DNA from: Sporosarcina sp. HYO08
GTDB taxonomy: Bacteria; Bacillota; Bacilli; Bacillales_A; Planococcaceae
NCBI RefSeq assembly: GCF_001563475.1
Contig: NZ_LPUT01000001.1
Coordinates: 124,001-188,000 of the forward strand
Length of the DNA: 64,000 bases
Direction of reading: 5' to 3'
Part shown: positions 16,745 through 24,966 of the stretch, piece by piece
Position numbering within the stretch: position 1 is the first letter of the stretch
How the letters are laid out: every line of letters starts with the position of its first letter
The notes under the pieces: model-generated
Seen by the model: only the letters and a program-made list of their open reading frames with translations
Database searches by the model: none
Told to the model about the DNA's origin: nothing
Position numbers and translations under genes: made by a program

Positions 16745-17426
16745 TTTCCAGTTCTGCTCCAGGCCACATCTGTTTGTTCATTGCCATATCCCAGAACATA
16801 TATTCAAAACGTGTGGTATTCAGGAAGATTTCCTCAAGTTTCAATAGCTCATGTTCTGGCTTTCCTTCAGCTGCTTTGTCCATTAACTCAATGCACCATC
16901 TCGCAAGTTCTCCAAATTCTTCTGAGGAATACATACGGATCCAATCACCGTATAACGGGTGGTCTGCTGCACCCGGAATGGCATTTAATTCTTTTCCAAT
17001 TTCCCAATAGCTCCATGCGCAAGGCAGCAGGGCAGCGATTACTTCTGCAACCGTCCCATTTTGACACACATGCAGCATGTAATGCGTGTAAGCTAGTACG
17101 ATTGGTGATGGTTTTGCCGATACAAGCTCCTCATGTGTAATGCCGAAGCGTTCTGCGTAGCTTCGGTGAAGCGCCATTTCCGTATTTAACGTTCCATCGA
17201 GAAGGGAAGCGAATTTGCCCATTGTCTCCAAATCATCATTTGCCTTTACCGCACCGATTGCGAATACCTTCGAATAATCGATCAAATATAAATAATCTTG
17301 TACCATATAAAATCTGAATTTGTCCGGATCTAGTGTCCCATCGCCAATTCCTTGGACGAACGGATGACTATGATTCTGCCTCCAAATTGGTAACGTTTTT
17401 TCAAGCAAGCGATCAGTGAACTTCAT
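16731..17426 (-). CDS. tenA: Aminopyrimidine aminohydrolase / thiaminase II TenA
   Basis: The 231-residue all-helical enzyme releases hydroxymethyl-pyrimidine from degraded thiamine. The catalytic cysteine is in LLPCAWSYWEIG at about residue 135 and the catalytic Glu in RFEYMFWDMA at about residue 205, both at the positions known for B. subtilis TenA; the substrate Asp is likely in MVQDYLYLIDY near residue 44. It is the first gene of the tenA-thiZ-thiX-thiY salvage operon. Its start follows AAAGGGAG. A leader of about 460 nt, with a TPP riboswitch and a further unexplained structured part, precedes it. Confidence 0.93.
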   Translation of the reverse strand: MKFTDRLLEKTLPIWRQNHSHPFVQGIGDGTLDPDKFRFYMVQDYLYLIDYSKVFAIGAVKANDDLETMGKFASLLDGTLNTEMALHRSYAERFGITHEELVSAKPSPIVLAYTHYMLHVCQNGTVAEVIAALLPCAWSYWEIGKELNAIPGAADHPLYGDWIRMYSSEEFGELARWCIELMDKAAEGKPEHELLKLEEIFLNTTRFEYMFWDMAMNKQMWPGAELENVGV

Positions 17427-17695
17427 TTCCCCAACACTCCCTTTGAATTTTTATCCAATTATTGCTGCAACTACTTCGGAACTCTACCCAGGGGTCATTC
17501 CCTCTGCCGTAGGAATCAGCTGATTACCTCTCTCTGTCATTGTGTCCAGCCTGAATCCTCAGCCGTAAAGCTACAACATTCTCCCATTCGTGCTTTAGGA
17601 CGGCTTACTGTAGAGAGAGTGGTAGTCACGACAGGACGTCATGACCTCGGATCATCCCCCACACTGTCCTCATATGCTGGAATCTCTGCTTCAAG
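17427..17695 (-). other. Unexplained structured leader segment between TPP terminator and tenA
   Basis: This is non-coding on the tenA strand. Visible pairings are TCATGAC/GTCGTGA around a GTCCT loop (17628-17647), AGCCGT/ACGGCT enclosing AAAGC/GCTTT (about 17563-17607), and CTCTCTCT/AGAGAGAG as an outer clamp (about 17533-17620). It is not needed for the riboswitch, whose terminator lies upstream of it. It contains no good frame on the minus strand. See findings. Confidence 0.5.
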
Positions 17696-17730
17696 CAAAT
17701 CAAAAACCCACTCCTTGAAGAAGTGGGTTG
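17696..17730 (-). terminator. TPP-riboswitch-controlled terminator
   Basis: Read on the minus strand: AACCCACT and AGTGGGTT arms around a short loop, then TTTTTGATTTG. It lies about 45 nt downstream of the aptamer, as expected for a transcription-attenuating switch. Confidence 0.88.
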
Positions 17731-17774
17731 TAGACAATGAGATAAGTAGCCAGACTGGCAGAATTTACTGTCTT

Positions 17775-17872
17775 CGTCACCTCTTCCTTACGCTGGAATT
17801 ATCCAGTTCAAGTTATAAGGGTCAGGCACTACGCCTATCTCAGCTCTTGTCGAGCACCCCCAGGGTGGTTCT
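17775..17872 (-). ncRNA. TPP riboswitch (THI element)
   Basis: On the minus strand the leader contains CTGGGGGTGCTC, then GCTGAGATAGG, then CCCTTATAACTTGAACTGG and ATTCCAGCGTAAGGAAG. These are the conserved pyrimidine-sensing and pyrophosphate-sensing arms of the thiamine pyrophosphate aptamer. It precedes a terminator and the tenA-thiZXY salvage operon, so high TPP should stop transcription. Confidence 0.95.
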
Positions 17873-17893
17873 TATGCAATTGGACTCAAAACT

Positions 17894-17923
17894 ATTATAG
17901 GCATAGAAGTACTAGAAGGTCAA
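17894..17923 (-). promoter_or_regulatory. Promoter of the tenA-thiZXY operon
   Basis: On the minus strand TTGACC and TATAAT are separated by 18 nt, a good vegetative promoter. Transcription would start near 17887, about 15 nt before the TPP aptamer. Confidence 0.8.
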
Positions 17924-18016
17924 CTGTGTTTTTGGAATAGTTCGAAAGGTATGTGTATTTCATTTCCAGGAGACGTTCTGTAAAATAGAAGTAAAGCGTG
18001 TAAAGGGGAGAGATTT

Positions 18017-19177
18017 TTGAAGTTTTTCCATACAGCGGATTGGCATTTAGGAAAGCTTGTTCAAGGTGTCTATATGACCGAAGGGCAGCGTTATATCCTC
18101 GACCAATTCATTGAAGCGATTGAGGAAGAAAGACCTGATGCAGTCATTATTGCAGGTGATTTATATGATCGAGCTGTCCCGCCGACTGAAGCAGTTCAAT
18201 TGCTGGATGATGTACTTGAGAAAATTACGTTAGATCTACAAATACCTGTACTTGCCATTGGCGGCAATCACGACAGTCCAAGCCGTTTGCATTTCGGCAG
18301 CAAACTCATGCGGGCAAACGGATTTCACATTGTGGGTCAGCTGACAAAACAGATGGAACCAGTTGTGCTCAATGATGAATATGGTGAAGTCCATTTTCAC
18401 CTGATCCCATTTGCAGACCCGTCTGTTGTGAAGCATCTTTATCAAGATGAAACAATCGTGGATCATCACAGTGCGATGGCAAAAGTCATTGACGGGCTAC
18501 GTCCGCAAATGGCAGAAAAGGCACGGCATGTTTTTGTCGGACATGCATTCGTTACACCTCATGGTGAAAGTGAGAACAATACGAGTGATGCTGAACGGCC
18601 GCTCTCAATCGGAGGGGCAGAATATGTATCGGCGCAGTTATTTGAACCGTTTCATTACACTGCGCTTGGACATTTGCATCAAGCGCATTATGTACATAAT
18701 GAAACCATCCGTTATGCAGGTTCACCGATGAAATATTCTATTTCTGAAGAGCACCACGTAAAAGGTTTTTTAATTGTTGAAATGGATGGCGACGGTCAGG
18801 TGAACATTGAAAAACGCGAACTTACACCTCAACAAGATTTGCGTACGGTTGAAGGGACTTTGGATAACCTATTACGCCAACCGATCAATGAGGATTATGT
18901 CTTTGTAAAACTGTTGGATGAAGCGCCAGTTTTATTTCCAATGGAGAAAATACGTTCTGTTTTTCCAAATGCAATGCACGTTGAACGCAAGGTCATTCTG
19001 AAAGCGACAATGGAGTCTACAAAAGAGCAGCAAATTGAGCATGTAAAGCAAGATGATCACACGCTCTTTAAAGCATTTTACGAGGAAATGAAAAATGATG
19101 TTCCGGATGAAGAAACGGAAGCATTATTTGCTGAAGTACTACATGAAGTGATGAATAAAGGGGGTGGCCTGCATTGA
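18017..19177 (+). CDS. sbcD: Exonuclease SbcCD subunit D
   Basis: The 386-residue Mre11-type nuclease has phosphoesterase motifs FHTADWHLGK (start), IIAGDLYDRAVP near residue 50, GNHDSPSRLHFG near residue 83, GHAFVTPHG near residue 175 and ALGHLHQAH near residue 215. These His/Asp residues bind two Mn ions. With SbcC it cuts hairpin DNA and protein-blocked ends. The start is TTG, 7 nt after AAAGGGGAG. Its stop overlaps the sbcC start (TTGA). Confidence 0.94.
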   Translation: MKFFHTADWHLGKLVQGVYMTEGQRYILDQFIEAIEEERPDAVIIAGDLYDRAVPPTEAVQLLDDVLEKITLDLQIPVLAIGGNHDSPSRLHFGSKLMRANGFHIVGQLTKQMEPVVLNDEYGEVHFHLIPFADPSVVKHLYQDETIVDHHSAMAKVIDGLRPQMAEKARHVFVGHAFVTPHGESENNTSDAERPLSIGGAEYVSAQLFEPFHYTALGHLHQAHYVHNETIRYAGSPMKYSISEEHHVKGFLIVEMDGDGQVNIEKRELTPQQDLRTVEGTLDNLLRQPINEDYVFVKLLDEAPVLFPMEKIRSVFPNAMHVERKVILKATMESTKEQQIEHVKQDDHTLFKAFYEEMKNDVPDEETEALFAEVLHEVMNKGGGLH

Positions 19178-22100
19178 GACCGATTCGTTTAACAATGACA
19201 GCATTCGGGCCATACAAGGATACTGAAGTCGTCGATTTTGAGGAGCTGAAAGACAATCGATTATTCGTTATTTCGGGGGCGACAGGGGCGGGCAAAACAA
19301 CCATTTTCGATGGGATTTGCTTTGCGCTTTATGGTCAAGCCAGTGGACAAGACCGGGTTGATATTCGAGCAATGCGCAGTGATTTTGCGGACGACGCCGT
19401 TCAAACGACCGTTGAATTGACCTTTGCGATCCATCAACAAGTGTATCGGATTTCGCGGCAAATTCCTTACACGAAAAAAGGAAATAAGTCAGAAACGGTG
19501 GGACAATGCGAGCTTTATCAACTAACGGAAGAGGGAGAAACTCCTTGTGTCGACCGGCAAATTGTTTCGGAAATTAACCGGAAAGTGGAACAGCTAATTG
19601 GCTTTACACAAGCACAATTTAGTCAAATCGTCATGCTTCCGCAAGGTGAGTTTAGAAAGTTTTTAACGTCCGACACGGATAATAAAGAAGCGATTATGCG
19701 CAAAATATTTAAAACAGAACCGTATCGTGAAATCGTTGAACGACTCAAAGAGAAAAGAGAGGAAGCCTATCAAAATTTAACAAAGCAAACGCAAAAGAGC
19801 GAAGGGATGATCGGCCAAATATCAACTTTATTGCCAACGCGCGAATCTTCCATTTTTACGACCTTAGAAAATGAACATTTTAATATGCATCAAATCATAG
19901 AAGGGTTAGAAGAAGAACATCTTTTTTATAAAGCCAAAACAGTTGACGATCAAAAGCGTTATGAAAAAGCGCATAAAAAGCACACGCAAGAAGTGGACGC
20001 TTATCATCACGCGAAAGCGATCAATGAACGGTTTGAAGAGCTGCGTGAAAAGCAGGAAGAATTGACTCAACTCACAAAAGCGTTACCGACAGTTGAAGAG
20101 CGGGAGCGCCAATTAACGGAGGCAGAGCGTGCGGCGGCGATAGAGGAAATTGAAAATCAGTCCAATTCTTTTAAAGACGAAGTAGTTTCAAAAGCCGAAC
20201 ACCTTGAAAGAATGAAAGTTGCCGTGACAGAAGCGGCCCGACGAATGGAACAAGCCGAACTTCGTTATGATGCGGAGGTAAGGCGTGAGGCAGAGCGAGA
20301 AAGGTTAACAGAACGTCTCATTCGTTTACAAGAATTTTTACCGGAAGTTTCAAGCTTGTCTTCCAGAAAAGAAAGTTTGGAAATAATGGAAAAAGAAAAT
20401 TTGCAGATGGAAGCCGATTTAGTGCAGCTAGCGAAAAAGGTGGAAATTGAAACTGATCAACTAAAGACGATAAAAGAAAATATTGACCAATTGGACGAGC
20501 TGCTTCTCACTTATGATGCTACGATCGATCAATATAATGAAACGGTTGAGCAATGTAAGAAGTTAGATGAGTTTGTGCAAATGCAAAAGCGCTATGATGC
20601 CTTATTGATTGAAAAGGAAGAAAGTGAAGCGCTGTATAAAAAGAACAAAGCACAATATGATGTAATGGAACAGCAGTGGCTGGATGAGCAAGCCGCCTTT
20701 TTAGCGGCGTCGCTTCAAGAAGGAGAAGCTTGCCCGGTATGTGGAAGCGAGCACCATCCTTTGAAATCCCATAAAGAAGCGGAAGAGACTGTTTCAAGAG
20801 AGCGATTAAAGACTGAAAATACGCAGTTAAGGAAAAGGGAAAGCGACTTTCAGAGGATCAGCGCTCAATTCGATCTGGCTTCGGAACAATTGTCTATAAA
20901 AGAAAAAGAGATAGAAGGTTTAAAAAGTAAAACCGACAGAAATGAGCTAGAACAAAACAAAATGGCTTTAGAACAAAAAGTCGCCAAACTGAAACAGGCA
21001 AGGGAATTTCAAACAAAACAAAAGGAAAGCTTAAAAAAACAAGAAGTTTTCGTTGAGACAATCACTCAACAACATCATCAACTAGAACGGGACTTATTTG
21101 AAAATAAATCTTCTTATAACACGCAGGCGGCATTGCTTGAAGTTACGCTGCAAGCCATTCCAGAAGGAGTCCGGAATTTAGAAGCGCTAAAGCAACAAAT
21201 CGCACAGACAGCAACACTGAAAAATGAAGGGGAACTTGCATGGAAAACCGCTCAACAGGAGAGGGAGGAGGCTGCCAAGCAAAAAGTCACAGTACAATCT
21301 GCTCAACTGCATGCCGAAAAAAACTTACAAGAAGTGCAGAATAAAAAAAATCATGCAGAAACAAGGTTTCAAAACGCGCTAGAAACATCAGCATTCCCCT
21401 CGTTAGCGGCTTACCAAGCGGCAAAAATGCCGGAGTACGAGCGGCAGTTGCTAAAAGAGAAAATTGTCGCTTTTAACCAACAGCTTCACACTGTCCGGGA
21501 AACCGTGGCGCACTTACACACAGTATTGGAAGGGAAAGCAGTTACGGACCTCACTATTTTAGCTGTGGAAATTGATGAATTAAAAATGCATTATGAGCAG
21601 GCGCTAAAGCAATATCATGCATCCGTCGAATTTACGAAAGCTGCGGCTTCGTTACAAGAAAACTTGCTACAGTCGGCAGAGGAAATTGCGGCGTTTGAGC
21701 ATACTTACGGCAAAATCACCGATTTGTACGATACCGTCAGAGGACAGAATAACAGGAAGCTATCATTTGAACGATTTATCCAAATAGAATATTTGGAGCG
21801 AATCTTACAATCTGCCAATGAGCGGTTGAAAGAGTTATCGAATGGGCAATTTGTCTTTATACGAAGTGATCGCCAAGAAACACGGGGGAAGCAAAGCGGA
21901 TTAGGATTGGATGTTTATGATGCGTATACAGGACAAACGAGAGATGTTAAAACATTATCGGGCGGCGAAAAATTCAATGCTTCACTTTGTCTTGCGCTTG
22001 GCATGGCGGATGTAATCCAAAGTTTTCAAGGCGCTGTTTCAATTGAAACTATGTTTATCGATGAAGGCTTTGGCTCATTAGACGAAGAAGCCTTAAATAA

Positions 22101-22251
22101 ATCTATTGATACACTGATCGACCTGCAAAGATCAGGTAGAATGATCGGCGTCATTTCACACGTTGAAGAGCTAAAAGCAGCGCTGCCGGCCACATTGGAA
22201 GTAACAAAGTCCACGGGCGGTTATAGTCGAACGAAGTTTATTGTAAAATGA
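19174..22251 (+). CDS. sbcC: Exonuclease SbcCD subunit C
   Basis: The 1025-residue Rad50-type ATPase has Walker A GATGAGKTTIFD near residue 35 and a Q-loop region QAQFSQIVMLPQGEFRKFL near residue 150. Two long coiled-coil arms are separated by the zinc hook CPVCGSEHHP at about residue 519. At the C-terminus are the ABC signature LSGGEKFNASLCLALG and Walker B MFIDEGFGSLDEE. It tethers and opens DNA ends for SbcD. The start is TTG coupled to the sbcD stop. A strong terminator follows. Confidence 0.94.
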   Translation: MRPIRLTMTAFGPYKDTEVVDFEELKDNRLFVISGATGAGKTTIFDGICFALYGQASGQDRVDIRAMRSDFADDAVQTTVELTFAIHQQVYRISRQIPYTKKGNKSETVGQCELYQLTEEGETPCVDRQIVSEINRKVEQLIGFTQAQFSQIVMLPQGEFRKFLTSDTDNKEAIMRKIFKTEPYREIVERLKEKREEAYQNLTKQTQKSEGMIGQISTLLPTRESSIFTTLENEHFNMHQIIEGLEEEHLFYKAKTVDDQKRYEKAHKKHTQEVDAYHHAKAINERFEELREKQEELTQLTKALPTVEERERQLTEAERAAAIEEIENQSNSFKDEVVSKAEHLERMKVAVTEAARRMEQAELRYDAEVRREAERERLTERLIRLQEFLPEVSSLSSRKESLEIMEKENLQMEADLVQLAKKVEIETDQLKTIKENIDQLDELLLTYDATIDQYNETVEQCKKLDEFVQMQKRYDALLIEKEESEALYKKNKAQYDVMEQQWLDEQAAFLAASLQEGEACPVCGSEHHPLKSHKEAEETVSRERLKTENTQLRKRESDFQRISAQFDLASEQLSIKEKEIEGLKSKTDRNELEQNKMALEQKVAKLKQAREFQTKQKESLKKQEVFVETITQQHHQLERDLFENKSSYNTQAALLEVTLQAIPEGVRNLEALKQQIAQTATLKNEGELAWKTAQQEREEAAKQKVTVQSAQLHAEKNLQEVQNKKNHAETRFQNALETSAFPSLAAYQAAKMPEYERQLLKEKIVAFNQQLHTVRETVAHLHTVLEGKAVTDLTILAVEIDELKMHYEQALKQYHASVEFTKAAASLQENLLQSAEEIAAFEHTYGKITDLYDTVRGQNNRKLSFERFIQIEYLERILQSANERLKELSNGQFVFIRSDRQETRGKQSGLGLDVYDAYTGQTRDVKTLSGGEKFNASLCLALGMADVIQSFQGAVSIETMFIDEGFGSLDEEALNKSIDTLIDLQRSGRMIGVISHVEELKAALPATLEVTKSTGGYSRTKFIVK

Positions 22252-22255
22252 TTGA

Positions 22256-22302
22256 AAGGAAATCTGAGTGTATTGTCAGTACATTCGGATTTCCTTTTTT
22301 AT
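22256..22302 (+). terminator. Terminator of sbcDC
   Basis: The arms AAGGAAATCTGAGTGTA and TACATTCGGATTTCCTT form a long stem with two mismatches, followed by a T-run. Confidence 0.9.
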
Positions 22303-22404
22303 CAGAAAGTTATTAATTTAATAGTTTAAATTATTAAAACATTTTAAATGTTCATTGGTTTTATCAGATTTAAGTTTATAATTTTAATGAAAAAAACTTT
22401 CTTA

Positions 22405-22460
22405 ATATATTGCATTATGGGACAAGAAGCAGTATGATATTTTAAAGTGATATATTGCAT
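22405..22460 (+). promoter_or_regulatory. brnQ promoter with two copies of an 11-bp motif
   Basis: ATATATTGCAT occurs exactly at 22405-22415 and 22450-22460. The TTGCAT of copy 1 forms a -35 with TATGAT 17 nt later (22433-22438), and copy 2 falls just after the expected start of transcription. This is a typical repressor-site layout. A third exact copy lies upstream of the neighbouring gntR gene. Confidence 0.6.
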
Positions 22461-22483
22461 ACAAAACTTAAGGAGGAACTCAT

Positions 22484-23845
22484 ATGCAAGAAACAAAATT
22501 GAATTTTACTTCCTATCTTGCGATAGGGGTTATGCTGTTTGCATTATTTTTTGGAGCAGGAAATCTTATTTTCCCAGCGCAGCTTGGTCAAGATGCGGGC
22601 CAAAATTTATGGCCGGCAGTCATTGGATTCCTAATCACCGGTGTTGGACTTCCGTTTCTTGGAATTTTAGCAATGGGCTTTTCGGGAAGCCGAAACTTGC
22701 AAGATTTGGCAAGCCGCGTTCACCCGATTTATGGAATCATTTTTACATCTCTTCTTTATTTAACAATCGGACCTTTCTTTGCGGCACCTCGTACAGGCGC
22801 TGTTGCATTTGATATTGGGATCGCGCCATTTATTGGGGAAGGAAATATCAAAATAGCGTTATTTATTTTCACATTATTATTTTTCGCATTGACATTGTGG
22901 CTTTCTCTCAATCCTGCGAAAATTGTCGATAATGTAGGAAAAATTCTATCGCCAGGTATCATCATTCTTTTATTGGCATTATTAGTCATGGTTGTTGTGA
23001 AGCCGATGGGTGCCATTCAAATGCCCCAATCACAAGATTATATAAGTGGTGCTTTTGCAAAAGGATTTACCGAAGGCTACAATACGATGGATGCACTTGC
23101 TTCATTAGTTTTTGGAATCATTGTCATTAATGCCGTTCGTTCAATGGGTGTGACATCGCGCAGCGGAATCATGTCTGCTGTCACAAAAACAGGCCTTGTT
23201 GCCACGTCGTTCTTAGCACTAATCTATGTAGGAATTGCTTATTTAGGAGCTGTAAGTGTTGAGAAGCTAGGTCATTTATCTTCCGGTGGTATGGTATTAA
23301 GCGAAACAGCATCCTACTATTTGGGTACAGTTGGTTTGGTACTTCTCGCGATCGTTATTATTCTAGCATGTTTAACGACTGCGATTGGACTAGTCACTGC
23401 ATGTGGTGAGTATTTCCATGCATTATTACCGAAAGTTAGCTATAAAATGTTTGTTATTATTTTCACTGCATTTTGTTTTATCATAGCAAACTTTGGTTTG
23501 TCAAATATTATTACGTATTCCATTCCGGTTCTTATGTTCTTGTATCCATTAGCAGTAGCATTAATGCTTTTAACGTTCACAGCACCATTATTTAACCATT
23601 CGCGTCTTGTGTATGTGTCAGCGACGGCTATTACATTGATGATTAGTACTGTGGATGGATTAAAAACTCTTTGCCAATTGCTAGAAATCGAGTATTTTGA
23701 TTGGTTAGCGCCAATTATATCATTTTACGAAAGTACTTTGCCGTTCTATGGCGATGGGCTTGGATGGCTGTTACCAGTCGCTATCGTGATGATTGTAACT
23801 GGAATCATCGCTCGTCTATTTGCTTCAAGTACAGTGGAAGCATAA
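22484..23845 (+). CDS. brnQ: Branched-chain amino acid transport system II carrier protein
   Basis: The 453-residue, 12-segment LivCS-family permease opens with LFALFFGAGNLIFPAQLGQDAG, the family signature, and imports Leu, Ile and Val with a cation. TVGLVLLAIVIILACLTTAIGLVTACGEYFH in the second half is also typical. GGAGG lies 7 nt before the ATG. It is monocistronic with its own promoter and terminator; the neighbouring convergent GntR regulator and the shared motif suggest repressor control. I see no T-box or CodY-type site with confidence. Confidence 0.93.
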   Translation: MQETKLNFTSYLAIGVMLFALFFGAGNLIFPAQLGQDAGQNLWPAVIGFLITGVGLPFLGILAMGFSGSRNLQDLASRVHPIYGIIFTSLLYLTIGPFFAAPRTGAVAFDIGIAPFIGEGNIKIALFIFTLLFFALTLWLSLNPAKIVDNVGKILSPGIIILLLALLVMVVVKPMGAIQMPQSQDYISGAFAKGFTEGYNTMDALASLVFGIIVINAVRSMGVTSRSGIMSAVTKTGLVATSFLALIYVGIAYLGAVSVEKLGHLSSGGMVLSETASYYLGTVGLVLLAIVIILACLTTAIGLVTACGEYFHALLPKVSYKMFVIIFTAFCFIIANFGLSNIITYSIPVLMFLYPLAVALMLLTFTAPLFNHSRLVYVSATAITLMISTVDGLKTLCQLLEIEYFDWLAPIISFYESTLPFYGDGLGWLLPVAIVMIVTGIIARLFASSTVEA

Positions 23846-23855
23846 ATAAAGATCA

Positions 23856-23893
23856 AAAACGTCTAGTGAAAGATTTTTCGCTAGGCGTTTTTT
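23856..23893 (+). terminator. Terminator of brnQ
   Basis: AACGTCTAGTGAAA pairs with TTTTCGCTAGGCGTT (one mismatch and wobble), followed by six T. Confidence 0.8.
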
Positions 23894-23912
23894 CATGTAA
23901 AGTTTATCTGTA

Positions 23913-23953
23913 AAAATAAAAATCCGTGAAGAATATTCTTCACGGATTTTTAT
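23913..23953 (-). terminator. Terminator of the GntR-family gene
   Basis: A perfect palindrome around ATCCGTGAAGAATATTCTTC extends outward to A- and T-runs on both sides. It abuts the stop of the leftward gene and could act both ways. Confidence 0.88.
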
Positions 23954-24615
23954 TTTGCTTCTTCTAATGAATGAAACTCATCAATTGCCCGCAACCAGTT
24001 TTCGCGCATAATGGTTGAAGCGTAAGTAGCATTTCGGTCCTTCATTAATTTTATGACTTTTTGATGTTCATCAATCGATTTATCTGTCAAAATGATCGAA
24101 TTGTGGAAGAACATTCTGCGTACATGCGCTTGAAGCGAAGACAACAATGAAGAGATATATTGATTGTTCGCTGTATCGACGATAATTTGATGAAATTCCT
24201 CATCGATTTTTAAAGCGGAAAAATAATCTTTAGAACGAACAGCTTCTGCAAATCGTTCATTTGTATGTTCTAATAGTTCAATGATTTCATCGGTAAGATG
24301 TGGAACTGCAAGCTCAGCCGACAGGGCTTGTAAAGCAGCAAGTGGAGGCAGTAAATCGACGATTGATGAACGGTCAACTTCTGTCACTTGCGTTGCTTTA
24401 CCAGGATACATTTTCACAAATCCCTGCACTTCTAATAACTGAAGAGATTCGCGAATCGGTGTACGGCTAACCCCTAATGCAGAAGCAAGTTCTGTATCGT
24501 TCAGCTTTTCGCCGGGGTGTAACGTTCCGTCGATAATCCATTGCTGTAATTGTTTGAATGCGTTTTCTTTCGCAGAAACACGAATAGGTTTTGCGAGATC
24601 TGTAGGTACCGGCAT
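23950..24615 (-). CDS. GntR-family transcriptional regulator, FCD domain
   Basis: The 221-residue regulator has an N-terminal winged helix (NDTELASALGVSRTPIRESLQLLEVQGFVKMYPGKATQV, residues about 38-80) and a C-terminal helical FCD ligand domain. The expected metal/ligand residues are visible: Asp and His of KIDEEFHQ, His of HVRRMFFH and His of DEHQKVI. FadR-subfamily members repress transport or catabolic genes until an organic acid or amino-acid-derived ligand binds. It converges on brnQ, and an 11-bp motif found twice in the brnQ promoter is repeated once upstream of this gene, so it may control brnQ and itself. Confidence 0.85.
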   Translation of the reverse strand: MPVPTDLAKPIRVSAKENAFKQLQQWIIDGTLHPGEKLNDTELASALGVSRTPIRESLQLLEVQGFVKMYPGKATQVTEVDRSSIVDLLPPLAALQALSAELAVPHLTDEIIELLEHTNERFAEAVRSKDYFSALKIDEEFHQIIVDTANNQYISSLLSSLQAHVRRMFFHNSIILTDKSIDEHQKVIKLMKDRNATYASTIMRENWLRAIDEFHSLEEAK

Positions 24616-24687
24616 GACTGAATCACCATCCTAAAATAGTTGCTACTTTGTAGTATACAGGAAAACGAATAAAATAAAAAGTGCACA

Positions 24688-24698
24688 ATATATTGCAT
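24688..24698. promoter_or_regulatory. Third copy of the brnQ-promoter motif, upstream of gntR
   Basis: ATATATTGCAT is identical to the two copies at the brnQ promoter. It lies 73 bp before the gntR start codon, near a candidate minus-strand -35. It could be an operator for autoregulation. Confidence 0.5.
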
Positions 24699-24899
24699 GC
24701 GGTATTTCTTTGAATTTTTTATGTAATGTTTCACTTTGTAATAATCTTTCTTTCGACAAAGAGTATGTAAACCCTTTCAAAAGTTCATAGATCTTAAGGT
24801 TTCAATTTTGCGAAAGATGTCAAAAGAACGCGTTTTCCATTTCCTTCCTGTTTAGTTTGTAACAATCGATGTTTATTTGTAAACAGATCGGTAGACTAT

Positions 24900-24916
24900 T
24901 GTAACCTCATTGTAAT
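24900..24916 (+). promoter_or_regulatory. WalR-type box
   Basis: TGTAAC-CTCAT-TGTAAT matches the WalR direct-repeat consensus (two TGTWAH hexamers five bases apart). It lies 50 bp before the LysM/3D wall protein, whose B. subtilis relative yocH is a known WalR target. The rest of the 284-bp gap from 24616 holds only the motif at 24688 and AT-rich sequence. Confidence 0.65.
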
Positions 24917-24966
24917 AGTCGGCTGTTATTCTAGCAATAGACTAAAACAGCGAGGGGTAGAGAAAT

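Noticed and set aside
17619..17900. 93-residue plus-strand frame across the thi leader
   Set aside because: It runs antisense through the TPP riboswitch and its terminator, has no ribosome binding site and gives a low-complexity Ser/Leu product.
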